Below, piece by piece: positions 10,162 through 20,516 of a stretch of DNA of 64,000 nucleotides. The DNA is taken from the NCBI GenBank assembly GCA_032718865.1, contig JALUTQ010000032.1:1228049-1292048 (forward strand), given 5' to 3'. This DNA comes from Tilletia caries. Lineage: Eukaryota > Basidiomycota > Exobasidiomycetes > Tilletiales > Tilletiaceae. The translations under genes were made by a program, and so were the position numbers. A model generated the notes under the pieces. The model was not told where the DNA came from and did not search any database. It saw nothing but the letters and a program-made list of their open reading frames with translations. Position 1 is the stretch's first letter. Every line of letters begins with the position of its first letter.

Positions 10162-11850
10162 ATGGCAGCCACAGCACGATCCACGCTCGCACTCATCGCA
10201 GCAGCACCATGCACTCCCCCGGCTGCCAGGCTCGCACGCGTAGGGGTAGGGGCATCAGCCATGCTTGCCGCTCTCGCACGCAGGAATCAGTCCACCTCCA
10301 CACCAGCACCGCCAGCCGACGATGACCAGCTCAGCGTACAGCCCCCCACTCCCACTCGGCAGGCTCCCACCGTCAGGATGCTCGCAGAAGCAGGCCTCGT
10401 CGTCAATCCCATCCGCACACAGACCAGAAGAAGGCGCAACGCAGGCAAGAAGCCAGTCACTCAGAAGCTGCTCGCTCAAATGGAGGCACAACACATCATT
10501 CCCACACAGCCAGCATCGCCCCTCGCAGACACTGTCTTCAACGCTCTCTACCGCCGCTGTCGCGCTCGTCTCTGGGTACCCACCCCATCCGACGCACGCC
10601 TTCCCCAGGACACCGACATGCAGGCCTGGCTCGACACCCAGCTCGACGCCTACGTCGACTCTCTGAGCTCCGAACCCGAAAAACTCGCGGCCTTCGAGGC
10701 ACTCTCTTCAGAAGAACAGCTCGACTTCGCCCTGCTCCCTACTTGGCAGGCTCTCGACGAATCCGAACAGCGAGAAGCACACATTCGCGTCCGGTTCGAA
10801 GCGGCCCGCAAGCTCGGTTGGCGGAGAGGGTTCTCCTCCGGCTTCCCTTACCTCACCCAGGACGCGCTGCCCGAGGGCGGGGAGGACGCCGAGATGTTGG
10901 CCCAACTCCAGTTGCCTGCCCTCAGTTCCGAAGCGGACAGCACAGTCCGTGCCCTCCTCAAACGCGTACACACCGCCAAGAACACGGCCGACGTCCTCGC
11001 AGCCCACCGAGAGCTGTTCAAGCTGGACGAGGCACGCGCCTGGGCTTCGTGGCAGGCCATGCCCGAGCCTGCCCGATTGGCAGAGCAGCAAGACGTCTGG
11101 ACGAACCGGGACCGCAGCCGGATCTACATCGACAACACCCCCGGTTCGAGCGTGTGTCTGAAGACGATGCCGCGCTGGTTCAACACGCCTCAACGGGCAG
11201 GTCCACTCAACTTCCTGCCCAACATCCTCGTAAGGCTCGTGCGGAACTACACGGCGTCGGGAGAGAAGTACGACGTGTGGAAGGCGACGTTCCGCGTGCC
11301 GCTCTCGATGCACAAACACGCACTGCGCTCCTACCTGCTCGCCATCTACGGCCTCCGAACAACCTGGGCACGCTCGATGATCTACCGCTCCAAGTTGACC
11401 CGGTCCGCCAGGGGTGGCGGAGTCAAGCGTCCCGGTAAGGACAGGACGTACAAGAAGGTCGAGGTCGGACTGCTCGAACCTTTCCTGTGGCCGGGCGTGA
11501 ACCCGTCGTTCCTGCCGAACCGGATGCTCGTACACGAGATGCGCTTCGAGGCCCAGCGTGCATACATGAAGATGACCCGTACGGCCCGCTGGCGCGCCCG
11601 CCGCACCGCCGACCCGTTGCTCGATGCGCTCACCGAGGGCGTGCAGCACGGGGTGCTCGATGGGGCCGCTGCGGTGGAGATGGGGAAGGTGAGGCCGAGG
11701 GTGATGGCGAAGGGGAATGGGATTCCTACGGCGAAGCATGGGCGGATCTTGGCGATGCTTTTGGAGAGGAAGAGGGAGAGGGAGGGGGAGATTCGGAAGA
11801 TTGTGGAGGAGCGGGCTGGTGCTTCCTCCCAGCAAGCTTCGACGTCTTAG
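10162..11850 (+). CDS. MRP20: Mitochondrial large-subunit ribosomal protein uL23m
   Basis: Intronless, 562 aa from the ATG at 10162. I chose this start because it gives a basic, Ala/Arg/Ser-rich leader without acidic residues, typical of a mitochondrial presequence; an in-frame ATG lies upstream at 10048. The L23 domain is in the second half: GPLNFLPNILVRLVRNYTA, FRVPLSMHKHALRSYLLAIY, GLRTTWARSMIYRSKLTR, then a basic loop and FLWPGVNPSFLPNRM. Known role: sits at the exit of the mitochondrial ribosome tunnel and binds large-subunit rRNA. The protein is about twice the length of yeast Mrp20, because of an N-terminal Ala/Gln/Glu-rich region without recognised domain. Confidence 0.82.
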   Translation: MAATARSTLALIAAAPCTPPAARLARVGVGASAMLAALARRNQSTSTPAPPADDDQLSVQPPTPTRQAPTVRMLAEAGLVVNPIRTQTRRRRNAGKKPVTQKLLAQMEAQHIIPTQPASPLADTVFNALYRRCRARLWVPTPSDARLPQDTDMQAWLDTQLDAYVDSLSSEPEKLAAFEALSSEEQLDFALLPTWQALDESEQREAHIRVRFEAARKLGWRRGFSSGFPYLTQDALPEGGEDAEMLAQLQLPALSSEADSTVRALLKRVHTAKNTADVLAAHRELFKLDEARAWASWQAMPEPARLAEQQDVWTNRDRSRIYIDNTPGSSVCLKTMPRWFNTPQRAGPLNFLPNILVRLVRNYTASGEKYDVWKATFRVPLSMHKHALRSYLLAIYGLRTTWARSMIYRSKLTRSARGGGVKRPGKDRTYKKVEVGLLEPFLWPGVNPSFLPNRMLVHEMRFEAQRAYMKMTRTARWRARRTADPLLDALTEGVQHGVLDGAAAVEMGKVRPRVMAKGNGIPTAKHGRILAMLLERKREREGEIRKIVEERAGASSQQASTS

Positions 11851-12353
11851 ATTTTTGTCCCATCCGTTTCAACTTTTTTGCCCTCGACTCTCGAGATCAA
11901 ACGACCAATGTCCCTGATGACTGGAGAGCGCAAATGCATACAATTCTCTTCTTCTCCCATCTGCTTTTCCTTGACCGCGGCCTGAGTCAGTTGATGAGTA
12001 GTGGGTGGAGAAGGTCGGGCCACGTGGTTCGATAAGATAAGATGGGACAGTTTTTCCGGCCCTGATTCAAATGCCGAAGCTCTCGGCCGAGTCGCGCGCT
12101 CTCCACCACCATCAGCCATCACCCTGCCTCCTCCTCAAATTGCAATGAATCAACACACCCCAGGGACCAGGCGACCAGGGTGCAGACGTTTGACCTTCGC
12201 ATCGGACGAGGCAATCACCGAGATTGGCGCTGAGTGCGAGATCTGCCTTGTGCGCGGTGAGTGGTGACTGGCGTGTGCGAGTGTGTGTGCGAAGCTGCGA
12301 AGTGCGAACCCACTTTGTCGATCTGAGGATTTGCGCTTGGACCCGGGTGCAGG
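11851..12353 (+). other. 3' flank of uL23m with a possible first exon cut off by the MULE
   Basis: An ATG at 12145 opens a 37-codon frame (contains RRLTFASDEAITEIGAECEI) that ends at a strong donor, GTGAGT at 12257, phase 1. Its intron would run into the MULE at 12363. Under the inversion model the ancestral downstream DNA is now the minus strand left of 25635. There an acceptor at 25425 opens a phase-compatible frame (VPEVSVLIEDDDDLPFEAP). The joined intron would be about 300 bp, long for this window, so the pairing is tentative. Confidence 0.3.
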
Positions 12354-12362
12354 CGCACTGCA
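12354..12362. repeat. 9-bp target-site duplication, set A (CGCACTGCA)
   Basis: CGCACTGCA directly precedes the MULE 5' end. Its partner is not at this copy's other end (which has AACCTGGAG) but at the 3' end of the second copy, as TGCAGTGCG at 25627-25635. Confidence 0.9.
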
Positions 12363-12392
12363 GGAGGGCCTTGTTTCCCCGAAGCGAAAAGA

Positions 12393-12423
12393 GCCCGACA
12401 AGCCGCAGTGCGGCTTGTCGGGC
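12393..12423. repeat. Subterminal palindrome of the MULE 5' end
   Basis: Two 15-bp arms (GCCCGACAAGCCGCA and its reverse complement) around a single G, starting 30 bp inside the element. Present at the matching place in copy 2 (about 31116-31146). Possibly a transposase-binding or transcription-termination hairpin; inference only. Confidence 0.85.
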
Positions 12424-12611
12424 GAGCCAATATGATAGCGTGTCACTTACGTAAGAGACTGGGCAGCAGACGCGTCGACGCGTCCGGTCTGCCCGTCTGC
12501 TGCCTTCCTTCCACCACATCCACCGCCTTTCCAATGCTCCCCTTCCTCGTCCTTTACGCCCTTTCATTCATCCACATTATTCTCACAGTATCTTTCATTT
12601 CCTCTTTGCCA

Positions 12612-15104
12612 ATGTCGCTTAATGCGGCGAGTCTGCGTCTCTTCCGCTCCCTCCGCGCCGTAGTGCCTTACTGTCCAGAGGGATCAAAGGTGGTCTGGGT
12701 GGTTCTGGAGGACCAAGCAGAGTACGAAGGGTGGATGGCTTCCCTTCCCGGGAAATGGAATCTGGATAGACGGGACAAAGTGGCGGGTGGCGCAGGTGAA
12801 GGATTTGTTGGAGGTCCTAGCCTGCTGGAGATCGAGGATGCAGCAGCTGCACGTCGTGCGGGCGAGCTAGACGAGCAGGAGGGAGACGCAGATGATGCAG
12901 ATCATAACGCCCAAAGGGGCTTAGTGAATGCTGCTGGGCGCGCAGCAGCTGCCGCTGTACTACTTACTGCTGACATGCTTCTCTGGCGTCACCGCTACGA
13001 GTGTGATCATGCAGGACAGCCGCGGAACAAACCAAAAGATCCCAATCTCAGCCCCAGAAAACGGCGTCGTCGTAACCCTTCCATTAAGGTCGGCTGCCCC
13101 GCTAAATTTGTCGCCTGTCAGCCGATTGGCGACAACCGAATCTATGTCAAGTGGACACACGGTCACACCGGGCACGATCCTTCCTCGCTGCAAAGTGTTG
13201 GCGAGTCCCGGCTGCCTAGAAGAGTCCGAGACTGGATTCGGGCCCGAGTGGAAGAAGGGCGTGACTGGAAAGCGATGCGAAACCTCCTGCGGCTGGAATC
13301 GGATCAACTTCACCAGCTAGAGAGGAGCAGCGGGGTTCTCGAGTCGGTCCCCGAGTCTTTCCGTATCAGACACATGGACATCTACAACGAAGTCCGTCAA
13401 CAGCTTCTCCGTGCGGCCAGAAAAAGCTCCTGACCGCCTGAGCAGCCTACAGAAGTGGGTGGACGAGGTGCAAGGAAACGGAGGCATCGCAGCCATTAAT
13501 CAGGACATCCCCTGCGCTGAGGACGAGCAGACATGGGCGGCATATTTTCTTTCCTCATGGCAAGTCGACATGCTGCTTGCTCACGGCCAGAACAGTGTGG
13601 TGTGTATGGACGCTACTCACAACACTTGCTTCGGTTTCGACAAGAAGGAAAAAGTGTGGCTGTACAGCCTCGTTGTTCGCAGCACCACCACAGGCCGCGG
13701 AATCCCAGTCGCCTTTATGCTCACAAATGCAGAGCACGCGCAGCCTATTGCGTTCTGGCTGGAAGCGCTCCGAAGACATCCCCGCCTACGATTCTCGCCT
13801 CGTCAATTCATGATCGACTGCTCCACAACAGAGCTCAGCGCGATTCGGCAGGCTTTTCCCCGGCCCCCCTCACTCCTGACGTCTTTTTTTCTGCGACTGG
13901 CACATGCTAAAAGCTGTCACGGCCAGCAGCAAGCTGAAGGTTAAGGGCGAAGGCAACTACCCGAAAGGCGCGCTTCGAATTCAAGACAACCAGAAGGCCC
14001 AGAAGGAGGCGCGTTCCGACTTCCTTCTACTCATGAACGCTCATGACCCGCAGTCATTCGACGAGGAGCTTCGTAAATTCATGGAGCGCTGGCGGCGATG
14101 TGAGGACTGGACGACCTACATACAGACCTTTTTGGGTCCCCTACAAGAAGATGTGGGCTCGAGCGTGGAGGCAGCAACCGCACAAGGGCGTCAACACGAA
14201 CAATTACATCGAAAACTGGCACAACCAGCTCAAGACACTATACCTCGGACTCATGCGCAAACAAGGTGTCGACGTCCTCCTTTGGTTCCTCCTTCGGCAA
14301 TGTTTACAGGACTACCACACCAGCGAGCTTTGAGTGGGTCTTGGTCTTCAGGCATGCTCGTTGACCAAAGCAGACCGTGCCGCAAGACAGAAGGCGCAAG
14401 ACGTCCCGTACACAGACGCCCTTGCTCTCGTAACCCACTTGCGCCAGGACGGTGGCGACATCGAGTCGGTGACGGTCGATTCTTTCAGCAATTCCGGCCA
14501 TCAGTACGCGCTGAAGCTGTCGTTGGACGCGCTTGGCGACGAGATGGAGCTGGTTTCTTGCCCATGTGAGGCATTTCGGATCAGTGAGTTTCCCTGCAAG
14601 CACATGTGGCTAGCTCACCGAGTACTTGCTCTGCCGCTGGCACAGTTCTCGCGGAAGGTCAAGCACCACACAATGAACCAACAGTCACGCATTCGAGACC
14701 CGATCGCATCAGAAGCAGCAGCAGCAGACGTCAACGACGCAGCCGCCTCAGCAGCAGCAGCAGCAGCAGCAGTAGTCGCCTCAGCAGCCGCACCAACAGC
14801 CGCCATACTTCCAGCTTCTGGGCTCACGGCTGCGCATGTGCGCGCCGCGCGCAACCAGGCGCTCGAGGTTGCCTTCGCCGGGATCGACAAGCTGACAACA
14901 CTTCGAGAACAGCTGCGGCGAAAGATGCGCGACGAGGACTTCGTATGCAGTCGCGACAGTATTGTGGACATCAACGCCCGGCTCGAGGTGATGAAGCACC
15001 TGTTGACGGATGTGGTCCACGGGCGTCGCGACTACGACAGGCAGCGTCGCGACTACGACAGGCAGGGGGTACGTATGCTGGTTAATGGTCACTGTAAACT
15101 GTGA
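12612..15104 (+). pseudogene. MULE transposase, copy 1 (frame-disrupted)
   Basis: Domains in order: an N-terminal zinc-binding module (YECDHAG, VGCPAKFVACQ, VKWTHGHTGHD), like the FAR1/WRKY-GCM type; the MULE catalytic core with DATHNTCFG (first Asp), MIDCSTTELSAI (second Asp), CDWHML (C-x-x-H of Mutator transposases) and NNYIENWHNQLKTL (Glu); then a SWIM zinc finger CPCEAFRISEFPCKHMW. Frame breaks relative to copy 2 lie at homopolymers: an extra A at about 13425, extra C and T near 13860-13890, an extra T at about 14131. An in-frame TGA at 14331 is shared by both copies. An Ala/poly-GCA stretch follows the SWIM finger. Copy 1 is intact where copy 2 is broken (about 13550 and 13910), so a near-complete ancestral frame can be inferred. 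Confidence 0.85.
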
Positions 15105-17846
15105 CCAGAGGCGTTGCTGACTCACACCTTGTCTTTTTCCGCTTATTCAGTGATCTTTGACCTCGACCGCAATCTGGCATGGCAGCTGCATCCCGGCGCC
15201 ACATGTGCACACTTGGCCCTTTCGATATCAGACCGACCGAGCACACACACGGCTTCATGTCCGGGGCAGCAACAGGTGAGCGTGATCGGCGCAGCTGCGC
15301 AACCTAATTCTTTGGTTCTTTTTCTTCCGGCTGCATGCTGACACCACACTTTTTCCCTCGCTCATCCAGTACCCTCGCTCATCCACACCCTTCCTCCCTC
15401 CGATAGTACCTTCGAGTCTTTCCCGTCGGCCACACAGCAGCAGTTGACCTCCGCCACAGTCGGCTCCAGACTCCGGCTCATTCTCCCTTGATGCCTCCGA
15501 CGGCCGATCCCAATCCGCTTCTTCCCTCGTCTCGAATCAACCAGCGGGTAGACGGCTATCCGCGGCGTCACCCCCAGCTCCACCCGCTCCCTCAGCTCCA
15601 CCCGCTCCCACAGTCACGCCGCATGCCTCTTTTCCCTCTTCCTGTTGCGGCTGGAGCCCTTCTCCCGGCCTTCCGCGGCTCTGCTGCTGCCTCCCGTCTC
15701 CTTCTCCTCGAAGGACCGCAAACCCTTCTCCGCCCTACCTGTACCTGACCACCGCCACACTCGCATCATTATTGGCTCATGGCTGCTGGCAGCGCGGAGC
15801 CGCGAGGTATCGAGGTATGTAGCTTCACACAATGCGAACAGCAAACCTTGCTTCGTTCTCACACACAGGACAGAGCTGATTATTCTTCTTGGTTCATTCT
15901 TTCGACAGCAACAGCCGAATAGCTCGCCCCCGGTCCAAAGGCGCAGCCCCTCTTCATCCGGATCTGGCACCTCCGCACACAGCCGCACGCCTCTTCTTCC
16001 TCGTGAAGACCCTGGGCTTGCCGCCGGACCTGAGGTAGTGAGGTTGCTGCTCACAAGGCATAGCATATCGGCAGCCGGAACAAGTAAGTCATCAGTGATG
16101 CGATACCACTGTTTGCGCGCGTCGGAAAGTGATGACCGTTAACTCACCTTCCCCATTCGCCTCCATGTCTACCTTCTGTGCAGGCAGAGATGTTGTCGGG
16201 GAGCTGCTCTGATTGGGCAGAGGTGTTTTCGGTGAGCTGCTCCGTATGAGATCTCCTTGGTGCTGAAAAAGAAGACAGGTATCAAGGACTGGATGGTAAG
16301 GTAGGCAGGGGTTCGAAGGAGGTTGTCTCTTGGGACGAAGAGGGGTAGCTGCACGAGTGATGTTTTTACACGAGCAGGTCACGGCATGATCTCCTCAATC
16401 TTCCCCGTTGTTTCATCCTGAACTGACTTCTTTACTTTGCCTCAATTGCCCAGGTCGATCGAAACGGGAGACCACCACCACACCACCATTCACGAATTAA
16501 ACAAAGAAATTGCCGCGAAAAGGTGCAAGAATAGTGAGTACCGTCGCTGGCAATCATCCCCACTCAGCTTGTGGCTGATGACTCCAAGTTCGAGATCCAC
16601 GCTTGTTGCCTCCGCGCTGACACAATGGTGCTATGCGCATTGCGCACCTCCAGGTTCTAAACAATTTACAGCATTGGTCATCTTTGATTTTTCATCAAAG
16701 AATCCTTTTTACTTCAGGTCAGTGCCCAGTGGTAGGACGAATGGCGCCTCACGCACGGAGGTCTGGCAAAGGATACTGACCATGCTCTTTGGTCTCGCAG
16801 GTATGCAATTTTGCGAGTGCGCTCGAGGCGGTGGTGCATTGCAAGACTTATGACTTTGTGAGCCGTTCCATATTTTTGTTAGGCGCTGCCATATCACTCG
16901 GTTCTGACCTCTCCCCTCCCTCTTCTTTTGCACATCCTGCAGCTGACCTGCGGAGCATCTCAATGGCGCGTAGCTACCGGGTCTCGCACAGGAGTGGTGA
17001 GGGCAGTGCAATCGAAGTGAGGCAGGTAGCCTGTAGGTCATGGATCGAGTGAGTGATGACTGATGGGCATAATGTCAGAGCGTAGCACGCTGCACGAGCT
17101 TGAACTGATCTGACTTCATCCTATTTGCGACGATTGAGTCAGTCATTCAATGCGATTATGCGAATCAGTTAAAGGTGATGCGTGGTAAATATCGCGTCTG
17201 TGAGTACAGAGTTTCAGACGTTTCTGTCTGTCGACTGTCATAGCCCTTGCTAACAGCATATGTTGTTTCCATGTGCAACACAGCACCAAATCAATCAATC
17301 GTCATTGCCTTCCGCCTCACGTCTGCGAGAATTGAGATGCACAGATGCGCGAGCGGCGGGGCATGTTGCAGACGGCAGAGAGCAGAACAAGTGATCAGAA
17401 TCTGTGAGCAACATTGTTTTGTGGTCAAGCGGACCATCATCGCCCATCGATCTAATCCACTGTCCCACTCCAATATTCTGCAGTAACCCATTACCCACGA
17501 GACGCAATCCACACGACGCGCACCCGCGGGCAGGTTCTAGGCGGACGACAAGGTGATGCGCAAGGGCTGATCATCTCTGACCTGCTTGTCCTGGACACAA
17601 TTGCGGGAACGATGCTTCACTCGTCCTGGCTCTCGCTGTACCAACTACCAACTACCAACCGGTTCTGCGATACCCAGTTATTTTTCAATCAATGAGCCTG
17701 GAATATCATCCTTTTTCAGTTCAGTTGCCCCAGCCGTAGTGATAATGAGTGAGCAGTTGAGTTAAGTCGCGCGCAGCAGTGAAGGGGCAGGTCTGAGGTC
17801 GGTGAGGGGAGGACTGAGGAGCGCGCGCGGCGCGCGCGCTGCCGCG
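15105..17846 (+). other. MULE 3' non-transposase region, copy 1
   Basis: Contains possible downstream exons. One frame after an acceptor at about 15151 reads VIFDLDRNLAWQLHPGATC and ends at a GTGAGC donor at about 15275. Pro/Ser/His-rich frames follow to about 15750, and acceptor/donor pairs continue to about 17050. No domain recognised. They could be the C-terminus of the transposase or an accessory ORF. 17050-17846 looks non-coding and ends in GC-rich alternating sequence. Confidence 0.4.
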
Positions 17847-17881
17847 CCGAATCTCCGAGATTCGGGGAAATAAGGCCGTGC

Positions 17882-17890
17882 AACCTGGAG
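17882..17890. repeat. 9-bp target-site duplication, set B (AACCTGGAG)
   Basis: AACCTGGAG abuts the 3' end of MULE copy 1. Its partner is CTCCAGGTT at 31177-31185, outside MULE copy 2. Confidence 0.9.
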
Positions 17891-18054
17891 CGCGGATGTC
17901 GTTGACCGAGGGACGGAGGGCAGAGAGAGAAGGGAAACGAGAGTGCCGCGAATGGTCGATGAGGCAATGAGGGCCGCCTGTGGAATAATCAAAAGTGGAG
18001 GAGAGTGAGGCGTCCCCGAAGGCCCGAGCGAGGGGGCTCGGTGCGGATCTGCTC

Positions 18055-19918
18055 TCATACGGAGGCACAAGGCGTGGCCAGCCAGACGGCGAAGCCAGGT
18101 CCCAAACCGACAGACGAGCCTTCCGGTGGTACAACATCGCTCTCGCCGTCGCCGTCGTCGTCTTCGCGCCTGTCTGCTTCCCAGCCATGGATCACCCAGC
18201 CGGGATGATGACCGCCGGCAGGTAAAGTCGGTCCACTCCGACCAGCACGTTGCTCTCCTCCCCCTCCTCCTCCTCCTCTCTCTGGCCCCAGGTACGTAGC
18301 GCTGCCACCGCACCAGGCCTCCAGGAATGCTCGCATCATGTCGACTTCGCGCAATTCGCATGCGATCAAGATCTGGGTCGGAGGGGAGCTTGACGTCGAT
18401 CTTGAGGATGATGGTCGCGAGCGTGGCGTAGAAAAGAGGGCGAGCGTGGCGAGTAGAGCGGGGAAGAGGGACGGATTGAAGATGCAGTCGATAGCAAGGA
18501 TCAGATCTGGATCGTTCACCTCTTCGTCATCGTCCTCTCCCGTGCTTTCACTGCTTGAGGCAAGAACGACACGCTTGAGGTCCTGAAGCCGTCGTTGAGC
18601 CCGTTCGTCGCCTCTCCTCACCAGATCGAGGACCTCGACCCAGTCCAAGTCACGCGCGACGAGCTGGACCTTGCCGTTGGCGGCACCAGGGCCAGTAGCG
18701 GAAGCCGGGTCGTCATATCGCGCCAATCGCCGATTCGTGTTCTCGACATTGCGACGGAGCAGCTCCAGTACTTCCCCCTGGTCGGTCGCGATCCAACGGA
18801 GTGTCGAAGCTGATGAATGCTGTTGTTGAAGCGAGCGTAAAGCCGGATGAGTGAGGACGAGTGAGCTCAGCACACCCGTGCCCGCGCCTACTTCGAGTAC
18901 CGTCCAGTTCCGTGGTTTGGCATCTTCATCTGAGAAAAGAGCGGGAGAGTTGAGCAAGCTCGCCTGAGATGCCCTCTTATTCGCGCCAAGCTTGAGGTCA
19001 TTGATGAGCAGCGCAGCAAGAGCCATACTGGATTTCACAGAAAACGAGATCAGTGGCAGGAACATCAATGGAAGGCAAATGAATGCAGCTGTGAGCGCAA
19101 ATCCAGAAAGTGAGGGAAGGATGCTCGCCCCAGAAGGAAACTCACCTCGCTCGCCAGGCCACACTGCCCGTGTTCCCCACCACCGAGCGAAAGGAGGTGA
19201 AATCTTGTCGAAGCACGACTTCATGCACCAGCCCCTCCGCCGACGCCGAACTTGATCCAGCAGTCCCACGCGTTGACTTGCCCGAGCGTGACACTGCCCC
19301 CACTTTCCCCTTCCCTCCCTTCTTTAGCGCGTTCGTCTTGCGTTTGGTGGTGGCGGCGGCGGCGGACGGCGAAGGGTCAACATCTGCCTCTCCTCCATCT
19401 TCGTCTCCGTCTTCGCCCTCCCCGCCGGCAGGGGAGATCGTGACCGTCCCACTCGGGAAATGAAAAACACTCTGTTCTCGCAGAGCTTGACTCCGGTGTC
19501 CCCTCGACGATGGGCCGTTCGCTACTGCTGGACGACGAGCATTCCCGTCCTGGTCGTGAGGATTGGCAACAAGCGTCGAGTCAAGTTGGACCAAGATGCG
19601 GTCCGAATGGACGGTCGCGTAGCCAAGTCCATGTCGACCCTGCTCTTTCAGATTGGTGAAGAGGTGGAAGATCTGGGCGGGCCGTTGAGGAAGGGGAGGA
19701 GTAAGGGTGGCAGGGGACCAGAAAAGGTGAGAGGCAGAAAAGATGGGGAAAGGGCAGAAAGAAAGAAGGGGGTCAGCCTTCACAACGTCCACAACAACGA
19801 AGGTCAGTGGGAGCAATGGGCCACCCTGCTGAACGCAAATCACCTCTTCTTCCGCATCATCAACCGGACGCAGCGAGCCCAGCCGAGGCTGGATCAACAT
19901 CGAGCTCCCACCCATCAT
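18055..19918 (-). CDS. RKM5: RKM5-like ribosomal lysine N-methyltransferase
   Basis: CDS complement(join(18055..19027,19146..19672,19844..19918)), 524 aa. Exon 1 is short and ends LGSLRPVDDAEEE; exon 2 resumes IFHLFTNLKEQGRHGLGYA, a join typical of RKM5 N-termini. The Rossmann-fold methyltransferase begins at VVGNTGSVAWRAS/MALAALLI across the last splice, then motif I WTVLEVGAGTGVLSSLVL, WIATDQGEVLELLRRNVE, and the family mark DLILAIDCIFNPSLFPALLA. Yeast Rkm5 methylates ribosomal protein uL1; the substrate here is inferred. Acidic and Ser-rich insertions enlarge it (yeast about 370 aa). The start at 19918 is the first of three nearby in-frame ATGs. The gene lies inside the segment inverted between the two MULEs. 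Confidence 0.82.
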
Positions 19919-20516
19919 CACCGGACTGTCCAGTGGGTCCGGGCAAGATGAACTTGTTCGATGATGGTGGTTAGGACACATGCATTCATCCAGACCTTCC
20001 AGCGACGAAGTCAACCAGAGCAGACAACAGAAAGAGTAGTAGAAAGGCTTCATTTTTCTTTCAATTCGGACTTCCTTGAGAACAAGAGCGGAACCAGAGA
20101 GAAGAGGGTGAATAGAGGACTTGACTAAGTAGAGAGAGAAGGTAGTGGGGAGAGGAGGAAGGAGGAAGTTTTGGGTGGTGGGGGTGACGGGGCATACGGA
20201 GCGTCGTGAAAGCGGTGGCGTGGAAAGTAAAAGTCTAGAGGTAAAGAAAGGGGAAAGAGGTGATAGAAGTGAAAGGGACGGGAAGGCCCTGCTAGAAGGG
20301 AGTCGAGGGGCGCGACACGTCTTGGTGCTTGATGGGGGGAACCCGCTGGAATCCTACTTGTGTTTCCGTGTGACAACTTGGGGTTGTTGCTCGTCGATGG
20401 CCAGGGGGGGGGGATGCAGTCCGGAGAATGATGCGCAAAAATTCCAGGATTTCCTTTCCTCGAGATTCGTTCCAGGATCCGTCCAGATGGGTGGGGGGAA
20501 AGGCGGGCTGTGCACC
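19919..20516. other. Intergenic, RKM5 5' flank and GH63 3' flank
   Basis: About 600 bp, G/A-rich on the plus strand (pyrimidine-rich when read in the direction of RKM5), as expected for a fungal promoter. No other feature seen. Confidence 0.5.

Larger units (their letters stand above)
12363..17881 (+). mobile_element. Mutator-like DNA transposon (MULE), copy 1
   Basis: 5.5-kb element. Its terminal inverted repeats share GGCCTTRTTTCCCCGAA four bases in from each end (5' end begins GGAG, 3' end finishes GTGC). Both ends carry perfect subterminal palindromes with a one-base centre: 12393-12423 (15-bp arms) and 17847-17865 (9-bp arms). The 9-bp target duplication is the MULE size. The element encodes a MULE transposase (12612-15104) and about 2.7 kb of trailing DNA with splice-like signals and no recognised domain. 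Copy 2 (25636-31176) is nearly identical and inverted. Flanking duplications show recombination between the copies. Confidence 0.92.

Noticed and set aside
10708..11835. 375-codon minus-strand ORF
   Set aside because: Antisense shadow of the uL23m gene.
17247..17512. Overlapping 70-80-codon ORFs in both MULE copies
   Set aside because: Present on both strands with no motif or splice support; they are identical in copy 2 only because the element is duplicated.
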